From Chryseobacterium sp. 18061 (GTDB taxonomy: Bacteria; Pseudomonadota; Gammaproteobacteria; Enterobacterales; Enterobacteriaceae), in contig CACSKA010000006.1 in NCBI GenBank assembly GCA_902706205.1, forward strand, positions 124,001 through 188,000: 64,000 nucleotides of DNA. Direction: 5' to 3'. Below are positions 39,501-47,301 of the stretch, piece after piece. Made by a program: the position numbers and the translations under genes. The notes beneath the pieces are model-generated. The model worked only from the letters and a program-made list of their open reading frames with translations. It made no database searches and had not been told where the DNA came from. The number at the start of each line of letters is the position of its first letter. Positions within the stretch are counted from its first letter, which is position 1.

Positions 39501-39518
39501 GTCAATAATTGTTGACAG
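39501..39518 (+). promoter_or_regulatory. TyrR box upstream of tyrR
   Basis: TGTCAATAATTGTTGACA matches the TyrR box consensus TGTAAA-N6-TTTACA with one change per arm and perfect symmetry of the arms. It lies 68 bases before the tyrR ATG, and its right arm TTGACA could also be the -35 of the promoter. This fits the known autorepression of tyrR. Confidence 0.7.
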
Positions 39519-39585
39519 CCATCTTCCCGCAGGCGGAGAACTGTCTTATCATCCATGCGTTATTGGCTATGAGGGTGATACTCCC

Positions 39586-41127
39586 ATGCGTCTTGAAGTC
39601 TTTTGTGAGGACCGTCTTGGTCTGACCCGTGAATTACTCGATCTGTTGGTGCTGCGTGGGATTGACCTGCGCGGGATCGACATTGACCCCATTGGCCGAA
39701 TTTACCTTAATTTTGCGGAGCTGGAATTTGACAGCTTTCGTACTCTGATGGCGGAAATCCGTCGTATTGCTGGAGTCACTGATGTGCGCACCGTGCCGTG
39801 GATGCCGTCGGAACGTGAACACCTGGCGCTGAGCGCGTTACTGGAAGCGATGCCGGAACCGGTGCTGTCGCTGGATACTAAGAGCAAAGTCGAGCTGGCG
39901 AACCCGGCGAGCTGCCAGCTGTTCGGTCAGTCGCAGGATAAACTGCGCAGCCACAATGCCGCGCAGCTGATCAACGGCTTCAACTTCCAGCGCTGGCTGG
40001 AGGGTTCTCCGGTGGAATCGCATGCCGAACATGTGGTTATCAACGGGCAAAACTTCCTGCTGGAAATTACCCCGGTCACGCTGGAAGGCGAAAATGCCAC
40101 GCGCGTATTAATGGGCGCTGTCGTGATGCTGCGCTCTACATTGCGCATGGGACGTCAGTTGCAAACCATGACCAGCCAGGACGTCAGTGCCTTCAGTCAG
40201 ATAATCGCCGTCAGCCCAAAAATGCGTCATGTGCTTGAGCAGGCCCGTAAGCTGGCGATGCTGAGCGCACCGCTGTTGATTGTTGGTGATACCGGCACCG
40301 GTAAAGATTTGCTGGCGAACGCCTGTCATCTGGCAAGCCCGCGAGCGCAGAAGCCGTACCTGGCGCTGAACTGCGCATCAATTCCGGAAGATGCGGTCGA
40401 AAGCGAACTGTTCGGCCATGCGCCGGAAGGCAAAAAAGGCTTCTTTGAGCAGGCCAACGGCGGCTCGGTGCTGCTGGATGAAATCGGTGAAATGTCGCCG
40501 GGGATGCAGGTCAAACTGCTGCGTTTCCTGAACGACGGTACCTTCCGTCGCGTCGGTGAAGACCACGAAATTCACGTCGATGTGCGGGTGATTTGCGCCA
40601 CCCAGAAGAACCTCGTCGAACTGGTGCAAAAAGGGTTGTTCCGCGAAGATCTCTATTATCGTCTGAACGTGCTGACCCTGAATCTGCCGCCGCTGCGCGA
40701 TCGCGCGCAGGACATCATGCCGCTGACGGAGCTGTTTGTGGCCCGTTTTGCCGATGAGCAGGGGATTGCGCGTCCGAAGCTGGCCGCCGATTTAAACACG
40801 GTGCTGACCCGCTACGGCTGGCCGGGTAACGTGCGTCAGCTGAAAAACGCCGTATACCGTGCGCTGACACAGCTGGACGGTTACGAGCTGCGCCCGCAGG
40901 ACATCTTACTGCCGGATTACGACACCACCACGGTGGCGGTCGGGGAAGATGCAATGGAAGGTTCGTTGGATGATATCACCAGCCGCTTTGAGCGTTCGGT
41001 GCTGACCCAGCTTTATCGTAGCTATCCGAGTACGCGTAAGCTGGCCAAACGCCTGGGCGTTTCGCATACAGCGATTGCAAATAAGTTGCGGGAATACGGC
41101 TTAAGCCAGAAGAAAAACGAAGAGTAA
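39586..41127 (+). CDS. tyrR: TyrR, aromatic amino acid regulator
   Basis: The 513-residue protein, equal in length to E. coli TyrR, has an N-terminal ACT domain (1-75), a PAS domain (about 80-190), and an AAA+ module with Walker A GDTGTGKD. The sigma-54 loop GAFTGA is replaced by the TyrR-typical GHAPEGKKG, so it acts at sigma-70 promoters. A C-terminal HTH follows (TRKLAKRLGVSHTAIANKLREYG). It represses or activates aromatic biosynthesis and transport genes with Tyr, Phe or Trp. It is monocistronic. Confidence 0.97.
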   Translation: MRLEVFCEDRLGLTRELLDLLVLRGIDLRGIDIDPIGRIYLNFAELEFDSFRTLMAEIRRIAGVTDVRTVPWMPSEREHLALSALLEAMPEPVLSLDTKSKVELANPASCQLFGQSQDKLRSHNAAQLINGFNFQRWLEGSPVESHAEHVVINGQNFLLEITPVTLEGENATRVLMGAVVMLRSTLRMGRQLQTMTSQDVSAFSQIIAVSPKMRHVLEQARKLAMLSAPLLIVGDTGTGKDLLANACHLASPRAQKPYLALNCASIPEDAVESELFGHAPEGKKGFFEQANGGSVLLDEIGEMSPGMQVKLLRFLNDGTFRRVGEDHEIHVDVRVICATQKNLVELVQKGLFREDLYYRLNVLTLNLPPLRDRAQDIMPLTELFVARFADEQGIARPKLAADLNTVLTRYGWPGNVRQLKNAVYRALTQLDGYELRPQDILLPDYDTTTVAVGEDAMEGSLDDITSRFERSVLTQLYRSYPSTRKLAKRLGVSHTAIANKLREYGLSQKKNEE

Positions 41128-41132
41128 ACACG

Positions 41133-41165
41133 ATGCCGCCTTCAGTGATGAAGGCGGCATTTTTT
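41133..41165 (+). terminator. intrinsic terminator between tyrR and tpx
   Basis: ATGCCGCCTT-CAGTGATG-AAGGCGGCAT is a 10-bp perfect stem followed by TTTTT. It ends tyrR and may act on convergent tpx too. Confidence 0.93.
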
Positions 41166-41166
41166 A

Positions 41167-41673
41167 TCAGGCTTTCAGTGCTTCCAACGCAGACTCATAG
41201 TCCGGCTCGTTGGTGATTTCGTTCACCAGCTCGCTCAGAACCACGTTGTCGTTTTCATCAAGCACGATGACCGCGCGAGCGGACAGGCCTTTCAACGCGC
41301 CGTCTGCGATGCCAACGCCGTACTGCTGAAGGAACGCTGGCGCACGCAGGGTAGACAGAGTAACAACGTTGCTCAGGCCTTCTGCACCGCAGAAGCGGGA
41401 CTGGGCGAACGGCAGGTCAGCTGAAATGCACAGCACGACAGTGTTGTTCAGTTCGGTTGCCAGCTGGTTGAATTTACGCACGGATGCAGCGCATACGCCG
41501 GTATCAATGCTCGGGAAAATGTTCAGCACTTTACGTTTACCAGCGAACTGGCTCAGTGCGACGTCGGAGAGATCCTTAGCAACCAGTGTGAATGCTGGTG
41601 CTTTGGCGCCCGCCTGCGGAATGGAGCCCTGAACGGAAACGGGGTTGCCCTGGAAATGCACAGTTTGTGACAT
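41167..41673 (-). CDS. tpx: thiol peroxidase Tpx
   Basis: The 168-residue atypical 2-Cys peroxiredoxin has peroxidatic Cys61 ([10 protein letters not shown]), resolving Cys95 (QSRFCGAEG) and non-catalytic Cys82. Length equals E. coli Tpx. It reduces lipid and alkyl hydroperoxides with thioredoxin, in the periplasm or cytoplasm. It is monocistronic and convergent with tyrR; divergent from ycjG. Confidence 0.97.
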   Translation of the reverse strand: MSQTVHFQGNPVSVQGSIPQAGAKAPAFTLVAKDLSDVALSQFAGKRKVLNIFPSIDTGVCAASVRKFNQLATELNNTVVLCISADLPFAQSRFCGAEGLSNVVTLSTLRAPAFLQQYGVGIADGALKGLSARAVIVLDENDNVVLSELVNEITNEPDYESALEALKA

Positions 41674-41775
41674 GATTATCTTCCTGTTTACATATAGTTA
41701 ACGTCGCGGCTAGTGTATGACATCAACAGTTAACACGGCAAATCCTTTTAGTGCTGGTAAATCGAGGGGCAGGGA

Positions 41776-42741
41776 ATGAGAAGTTTGAGAGTGTACGAGG
41801 AAGCCTGGCCACTGCATACGCCATTCGTCATCGCCCGCGGCGCGCGCAGCGAAGCGAAAGTGGTCGTGGTGGAAATCCAGGAAGACGGTGTGACAGGGAC
41901 TGGAGAATGTACCCCATATCCGCGCTATGGCGAGAGTATTGCCTCGGTGATGGCGCAGATTGCCAGCATTGGCGAACAGCTTGAATCCGGCCTGACGCGC
42001 GATGCGTTGCAGCAGCTTCTGCCCGCGGGCGCGGCGCGAAACGCCGTGGATTGTGCGTTGTGGGATATTGACGTACGCAAAGCGGACCGCTCGCTGTCGA
42101 ATTTGGTGGGCAGCGAATTAGCCTCCAACGTGACGACGGCGCAAACCGTGGTGATTGGCACGCCGGATCAGATGGCAAATAGTGCTAAGGCGCTGTGGGA
42201 TAAGGGGGCGCGGCTGTTAAAGGTTAAGCTCGATGATCATCTGATCAGCGAAAGAATGTTCGCCATTCGTGCAGCCGTCCCGGAGGCCACGCTGATTGTC
42301 GATGCCAACGAGTCCTGGCATAGCGATGGGCTGGCTTCACGCTGTCAGTTGCTGGCAGATTTGAACGTCGCGATGCTGGAACAGCCTTTACCCGCGGGGG
42401 AAGATGGCGCGCTGGCGAACTTTATTCATCCGCTGCCTGTTTGCGCTGATGAAAGCTGTCACACGCGTGAAAGCCTGGCGAAACTCGCCGGACGCTACGA
42501 AATGGTCAATATTAAACTTGATAAAACCGGTGGATTAACCGAAGCACTGGCCCTGGCGACGGAAGCCAAAGCGCAAGGTTTTGACCTGATGCTAGGCTGT
42601 ATGTTGTGCACCTCTCGCGCCATCAGCGCCGCACTGCCTTTGACGCCGAAGGTGCGCTTTGCCGATCTCGATGGCCCGACGTGGTTGGCAATAGATGCCG
42701 AACCCGCGCTGCGTTTTGGCACCGGCACGCTTTACCTATGA
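41776..42741 (+). CDS. ycjG: L-Ala-D/L-Glu epimerase YcjG
   Basis: The 321-residue enolase-superfamily (muconate-lactonising subgroup) enzyme has acid/base lysines in LLKVKLDDHL and NIKLDKTGG, metal ligands in IVDANESW, MLEQPLP and CADES. It epimerises L-Ala-D-Glu to L-Ala-L-Glu during murein peptide recycling, next to mpaA and mppA which act in the same pathway. Length equals that in E. coli. Confidence 0.95.
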   Translation: MRSLRVYEEAWPLHTPFVIARGARSEAKVVVVEIQEDGVTGTGECTPYPRYGESIASVMAQIASIGEQLESGLTRDALQQLLPAGAARNAVDCALWDIDVRKADRSLSNLVGSELASNVTTAQTVVIGTPDQMANSAKALWDKGARLLKVKLDDHLISERMFAIRAAVPEATLIVDANESWHSDGLASRCQLLADLNVAMLEQPLPAGEDGALANFIHPLPVCADESCHTRESLAKLAGRYEMVNIKLDKTGGLTEALALATEAKAQGFDLMLGCMLCTSRAISAALPLTPKVRFADLDGPTWLAIDAEPALRFGTGTLYL

Positions 42742-42841
42742 AATCGTTAATTTATTTATAAACCGGATCCGGCACAAAACGATCATCCTGCATACGCTAG
42801 CGCGTTTAGGATACGCCCGTCACAAATTTGAGGGTGCTGAG

Positions 42842-42961
42842 ATGATTGAGTGGGAAGACGAAAGCGTCGCAACGCAGGACGAGCTGATGAAACGGATGAT
42901 TGATACCGTGGCTGCCGTCGTGCTTGTCGTCATCGTGGTAGCTGGGTTGTATTTTGCCTGA
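42842..42961 (+). CDS. 39-aa single-span membrane protein, unknown
   Basis: This short ORF starts MIEWEDESVATQDELMKRM and continues with one membrane segment (VAAVVLVVIVVAGLYF) to the C-terminus. GAGGGTGCTGAG before the ATG is a usable ribosome binding site, and a strong intrinsic terminator follows 24 bases after the stop. The acidic amphipathic N-terminus plus C-terminal helix suggests a tail-anchored small protein. I do not recognise it by name. It lies between ycjG and mpaA. Confidence 0.65.
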   Translation: MIEWEDESVATQDELMKRMIDTVAAVVLVVIVVAGLYFA

Positions 42962-42984
42962 CGTACCAGATGATTTGTAAAAGA

Positions 42985-43015
42985 ACCCGCATCGCTCCGG
43001 CCATGCGGGTTTTTT
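42985..43015 (+). terminator. intrinsic terminator after the 39-aa ORF
   Basis: ACCCGCAT-CGCTCCGGCC-ATGCGGGT is followed by TTTTT. It ends the ycjG/small ORF transcript and faces mpaA. Confidence 0.9.
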
Positions 43016-43044
43016 ATTGGCTGAATTGTCACCGTAAAATAATT

Positions 43045-43770
43045 TCAACGCGTTGATGATAATTCCGGATGCCAGTGCAGCAGGCTGGTCATCGCCGCCA
43101 GATATTTTTCGCTCGCTTCATCGGATGAAATCGGCGGGAATTCCGCAGTGATGCAGTGCAGGCTGAGATCGGCACACCAGCTGCCGAACGAGCCTGGCGT
43201 CGCGTAGCCAACGCTTGTCACCAGCGGCAGTTCAAAGCTGTCTGCCAGCCATTGGCCCAGTACCGTTTGCTGCGGATCTTCAATACAGGCCAGCGGATCG
43301 TGGAACGATACCACCCATGCCGGGTGAATTTTGTGGATCAGTTGACACAGAGCTTCGGTTTCCGGCTCGGAGCCGGGGTTATCCCCCGTCAACAGCACCA
43401 CGTCACGGCTCTCTGCGGAGCTGTTCCAGCGATAAACCGTTTCACCGGCTTTCCAGTTTGCAGCCGGAAAGTTACGGTTGAGGTCGACCCCGTTAGCGTT
43501 GGCGCGTAACCCCAGTTGGCAGCCGTCCGGGTTGACGGTCAACACCACGTGATGACGTCGCAGGTCAGGGGCCAGCGTGCGCAGTGCGCAGGAAAGGGTG
43601 ACGATGGATGAGTTTTCATCGCCATGGGTGCCCGCAATAATCAGCCCGCTGTTGTGATCGGCGAGCGGGGCGGGGAACCAGATCAGCGGTGCGCCCAGCA
43701 ATGAACGGCCATAGTGTTGAGTTCCAGGCGGAAACGCGCCGCGCTGCTGGCGTGGTCGGGTGGAAGGCAT
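43045..43770 (-). CDS. mpaA: murein tripeptide amidase MpaA
   Basis: The 241-residue M14-type zinc carboxypeptidase (E. coli: 242) has the metal motif THGDEN, then substrate-binding NPDGCQLGLRANANGVDLNRNF and catalytic Glu in ITAEFPP. It cleaves the gamma-D-Glu-diaminopimelate bond of murein tripeptide in the cytoplasm. The L-Ala-D-Glu released is the substrate of YcjG. It is divergent from mppA. Confidence 0.95.
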   Translation of the reverse strand: MPSTRPRQQRGAFPPGTQHYGRSLLGAPLIWFPAPLADHNSGLIIAGTHGDENSSIVTLSCALRTLAPDLRRHHVVLTVNPDGCQLGLRANANGVDLNRNFPAANWKAGETVYRWNSSAESRDVVLLTGDNPGSEPETEALCQLIHKIHPAWVVSFHDPLACIEDPQQTVLGQWLADSFELPLVTSVGYATPGSFGSWCADLSLHCITAEFPPISSDEASEKYLAAMTSLLHWHPELSSTR

Positions 43771-44003
43771 GCTTAATCCTGCTTTATGGTGTTGTTTCTG
43801 GCAGTGTTGTTCATAACTAACCGAGAATCAAATAGTTTCCTGTCAGTCATTTCTGAAACCCATTAGCGCTTCCTTTTAAGTCATTTCTTAATCCTTTTAG
43901 CTATCCCCCTCAATATTTTGTCACAAGTCATTTGCAATTCTTCCTGTTGAAACAAATAATTACCCGACTAAGTTGGCTGGGTTTATTGGAACAAGGGGAT
44001 CCC
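43771..44003. promoter_or_regulatory. mpaA-mppA divergent region with AGTCATTT repeats
   Basis: This 233-base AT-rich region has three copies of AGTCATTT (43845-43852, 43879-43886, 43926-43933), two of which extend to AGTCATTTCT. A regulator binding the repeats is possible but unproven. AAGGGG precedes the mppA ATG. Confidence 0.35.
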
Positions 44004-45620
44004 ATGAAGTTTCCTGTATCGTCTATCTGTTTTGCGTTGGCGCTGAGTGGCGTTTCTTCTCTTTCCTTTGCGGCCGACGTTCCGCAGGGAACCGTTCTGG
44101 CGCAGCAGCAGATGCTGGTTCGTCACATTAAAGATGAGCCTGCGTCGCTGGATCCGGCGAAGGCGGTGGGCTTACCGGAAATTCAGGTGATCCGCGACCT
44201 GTTTGAAGGCCTGGTGAACCAGGACGGGAAGGGCAATATTATCCCGGGCGTGGCGACCAAATGGCAAACCAACGATAACCGCACCTGGAATTTCACTTTG
44301 CGCGATGACGCGAAATGGTCCGACGGCACGCCGGTAACAGCACAGGACTTTGTCTACAGCTGGCAGCGCCTTGTTGACCCTAAAACGACGTCGCCGTTTG
44401 CCTGGTTTGCCGCTCTGGCGGGCATTACCCATGCGCAGGATATTATCGATGGCAAAGCGACGCCGGATAAGCTGGGCGTGACCGCAGTCGATGCCAAAAC
44501 CTTGCGCGTTCAGTTGGATAAACCGCTGCCGTGGTTCGTGAACCTAACCGCCAACTTCTCCCTTTATCCGGTGCAAAAAGCCAACGTCGAAAGCGATCCT
44601 AACTGGACCCGTCCTGGCAAGCTGATAGGTAACGGCGCCTACGTGCTGAAAGAGCGCGTGGTGAATGAAAAGCTTGTGGTTGTGCCAAACGCAAACTACT
44701 GGGATAACGCCAAAACCGTCATCAAGCAGGTGACGTTTGTGCCGATTAATCAGGAATCGAACGCCACTAAACGCTATCTGGCGGGCGATATTGATATCAC
44801 CGAATCGTTCCCAAAAAATCAATTCAAGCAGCTGCAGAAAGACATTCCGGGGCAGGTGTATACGCCGCCGCAGCTTGGGACGTATTACTACGCGTTTAAC
44901 ACCCAAAAAGGGCCAACTGCGGATCCTCGCGTGCGTCTGGCGTTGAGCATGACCATTGACCGTCGCATCATGGCGGAAAAAGTGCTCGGCACCGGCGAGA
45001 AACCAGCCTGGCACTTTACCCCGGATGTGACTTCTGGCTTTACGCCACAGCCAACTGCTGCGGAAAAAATGAGCCAGGAAGAGTTGAATGCGCAGGCGAA
45101 AACGCTCCTATCGGCCGCAGGCTATGGACCGGGGCGTCCGCTGAAACTGACGCTGCTGTACAACACCTCTGAAAACCATCAGAAAATCGCCATCGCAGTG
45201 GCGTCGATGTGGAAGAAAAATTTGGGCGTTGATGTGAAGCTGCAAAACCAAGAGTGGAAAACCTACATCGACAGCCGCAACACCGGCAACTTTGACGTGA
45301 TCCGCGCGTCGTGGGTAGGGGATTATAATGAACCGTCAACCTTCCTGTCGTTGCTGACTTCCACGCACACTGGGAACATTTCTCGCTTTAACGATCCGGC
45401 GTACGACAAAGTTATCAACAAGGCTACGCTGGAAACTACCGAAAAAGCGCGTAATGACGACTATAACGAAGCCGAGAAAATCATAGCGGCTCAGGCTCCG
45501 ATTGCGCCGATTTATCAGTACACCAACGGGCGTCTGATTAAACCGTGGCTGAAGGGCTATCCAATCGGTAACCCGGAAGACGTGGCGTACAGCCGCACGA
45601 TGTACATCATTAAGCACTGA
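44004..45620 (+). CDS. mppA: MppA, periplasmic murein tripeptide-binding protein
   Basis: The 538-residue OppA-like binding protein (E. coli: 537) has a signal peptide ending SSLSFA and mature start ADVPQGTVLA. It delivers L-Ala-gamma-D-Glu-Dap to the Opp permease for recycling by MpaA and YcjG. The ATG at 44004, with AAGGGG upstream, was chosen because the signal peptide starts there. An in-frame start at 43932 would add 24 residues without support. Confidence 0.95.
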   Translation: MKFPVSSICFALALSGVSSLSFAADVPQGTVLAQQQMLVRHIKDEPASLDPAKAVGLPEIQVIRDLFEGLVNQDGKGNIIPGVATKWQTNDNRTWNFTLRDDAKWSDGTPVTAQDFVYSWQRLVDPKTTSPFAWFAALAGITHAQDIIDGKATPDKLGVTAVDAKTLRVQLDKPLPWFVNLTANFSLYPVQKANVESDPNWTRPGKLIGNGAYVLKERVVNEKLVVVPNANYWDNAKTVIKQVTFVPINQESNATKRYLAGDIDITESFPKNQFKQLQKDIPGQVYTPPQLGTYYYAFNTQKGPTADPRVRLALSMTIDRRIMAEKVLGTGEKPAWHFTPDVTSGFTPQPTAAEKMSQEELNAQAKTLLSAAGYGPGRPLKLTLLYNTSENHQKIAIAVASMWKKNLGVDVKLQNQEWKTYIDSRNTGNFDVIRASWVGDYNEPSTFLSLLTSTHTGNISRFNDPAYDKVINKATLETTEKARNDDYNEAEKIIAAQAPIAPIYQYTNGRLIKPWLKGYPIGNPEDVAYSRTMYIIKH

Positions 45621-45638
45621 TTCCTCTGCATCGCAACG

Positions 45639-45666
45639 AAGCCCGGCGTGAAGACGTCGGGCTTTT
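45639..45666 (+). terminator. intrinsic terminator of mppA
   Basis: AAGCCCGGCGT-GAAG-ACGTCGGGCTT is an 11-bp stem (one wobble) followed by TTATTT. It lies 18 bases after the mppA stop. Confidence 0.88.
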
Positions 45667-45752
45667 ATTTAGGATAAATAACCACTCTATGGACATGGAT
45701 AACGCAGCGTAGGCGAACTATGCTTAGTTAATATCCTGTATCAGGAGGGGAT

Positions 45753-45965
45753 ATGTTGACGCATTCTGAAGCAAAACGATGGGCCGCGATCATGCTGAAA
45801 TCCGCACTGTGCGATGGTATGAACGCAGAAGAAATTTTCAGACAAGTGCATCTGGTGTGCGATAAACATGGGAAAGAGTGTCTTGAGGAATTAATAGAAG
45901 AGATCCTGGTGGAAGCCGGGCGAATCGGACCTCAGCATAGCGCCGGTGAGTACAAACACCATTGA
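45753..45965 (+). CDS. 70-aa hypothetical protein
   Basis: The 70-residue soluble protein begins MLTHSEAKRWAAIMLKS and has a helix-rich acidic centre (ECLEELIEEILVEAGR). Two cysteines are present (LCDG, VCDK region), then a third before LEEL. AGGAGGGG is an excellent ribosome binding site and a strong terminator follows, so it is a monocistronic gene. I do not recognise the family. It occupies the position where E. coli carries ynaI to smrA. Confidence 0.7.
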   Translation: MLTHSEAKRWAAIMLKSALCDGMNAEEIFRQVHLVCDKHGKECLEELIEEILVEAGRIGPQHSAGEYKHH

Positions 45966-45980
45966 CGCCAACGTGCATCA

Positions 45981-46004
45981 AAACCGCCTGCGGGCGGTTT
46001 TTTT
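45981..46004. terminator. bidirectional terminator between the 70-aa gene and dgcM
   Basis: AAACCGCC-TGCG-GGCGGTTT has TTTT on the plus side and AAAA/TTTT on the other. It ends both convergent genes. Confidence 0.92.
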
Positions 46005-47235
46005 ATGCCGCCAGAACTCTATTGCGGCCGTCGTGCTTGGCCTGATAAAGCGCTTTATCGACGCGTTTGAAAAGATCATCGATGGTCTCTTGCGCCTGAT
46101 GACGAGCCACGCCGATGCTAACGGTAAAGCCGGGTAGACCCTCGCCGCTCAATTTTGTGACGCTGTCACGAATGCACTCCGCAATTTCCAGTCCCGTATC
46201 CAATGCCGTTCGCGGCAGCAGCAGCACAAATTCTTCACCTCCCCATCGGAAGATAAAATCACCGCTGCGACTACTCGATTCCAGAATTCTTGAAAGTTGT
46301 ACCAGTACTTCATCTCCCTTCAGATGACCGTGAATATCATTGATCGCTTTGAAATTATCGGTGTCCACCAACAGCAGGCAGTAATCGCTTTTCAGCGGCA
46401 GATGGCGTGAGGCTTGGCCTTCAGTGAGGGCATAGAACTGGCGGCGGTTCAGCAGACCGGTAAGAGAGTCACGTAGTGCGGCGTATTCCAGTTCCTGCTC
46501 CAGCCGTTTTTGCTCGGTAATGTCGTGAATAATGCACAGCATTAGTCGATCGCCGTCAATGACGATTGGCCCGGCGTAGGTCTGTACATGTCGCGTCGAG
46601 CCATCGGCCATCTGGTGTACGAAGTAGAGTGGTTTATGCCCTCCGGGCAGCCGCGCAATTTCTGCCATCACCGGTAGCACCTGGCGTCCCAGGGTGTTGA
46701 TTTCCCAGGTGTGCTTCTGGCACATCTCTTCCCGGCGATAACCGTAAAAACGCAGCGCCGCGAGATTGGCATCGACAATCAGCCCATCACGAGCGGTGTC
46801 GATAAGCAGCATTGGCGCAGTAGTGGTCATGAAAAAGCGTTGGTAGAAATTGTGACGGCCGGATTTATAGCTGACGGAACGGGCATAACTTTCCGTTGCC
46901 GCGTGAGGAATGTTCGCCCCTTCAAACAGGATGACCGGCGCCAGGCCAGGAAAGGAGGCTAACGTCAGCCGACAGCGCAGCGCTAAATCACCGGCAAGAG
47001 TCGCCAGCGTCCAGATTTCGACGATTTCATGCTGATGCTGAAGGTCATTGAGGTACAGCGATAGCCGCGTTTGCGCGCAGGCAGAAAGTGGCCCGAAGCG
47101 CAGGGCCGATAACGAGCTTTCCCCCGTCAGCGCCTGTGCGGCATAGTTGGCAAAAATTAAACGCTCGTCGAGCGGATCCACCACCCAAAGTGGCGTGGTC
47201 AGGTGATGGTAAGCGGACAATTCGGCTGGCAACAT
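46003..47235 (-). CDS. dgcM: diguanylate cyclase DgcM (YdaM)
   Basis: The 410-residue protein, equal to E. coli DgcM in length, has an N-terminal PAS-like region, a second PAS/PAC (about 125-240; RHVQTYAGPI, ITEQKRLE), and a GGDEF-domain with active-site motif GGEEF (RWGGEEFVLLLPR). It makes c-di-GMP; in E. coli DgcM also activates MlrA and hence CsgD and curli. The ATG at 47233-47235 gives the family length and follows GGAGA. It is 66 bases downstream of another c-di-GMP gene on the same strand. Confidence 0.93.
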   Translation of the reverse strand: MLPAELSAYHHLTTPLWVVDPLDERLIFANYAAQALTGESSLSALRFGPLSACAQTRLSLYLNDLQHQHEIVEIWTLATLAGDLALRCRLTLASFPGLAPVILFEGANIPHAATESYARSVSYKSGRHNFYQRFFMTTTAPMLLIDTARDGLIVDANLAALRFYGYRREEMCQKHTWEINTLGRQVLPVMAEIARLPGGHKPLYFVHQMADGSTRHVQTYAGPIVIDGDRLMLCIIHDITEQKRLEQELEYAALRDSLTGLLNRRQFYALTEGQASRHLPLKSDYCLLLVDTDNFKAINDIHGHLKGDEVLVQLSRILESSSRSGDFIFRWGGEEFVLLLPRTALDTGLEIAECIRDSVTKLSGEGLPGFTVSIGVARHQAQETIDDLFKRVDKALYQAKHDGRNRVLAA

Positions 47236-47301
47236 TGCATTATCTCCCTGGGCGAATGTCATCCGCCACCGGCACGTATTAAACATAATGCATTTACAGT
47301 T

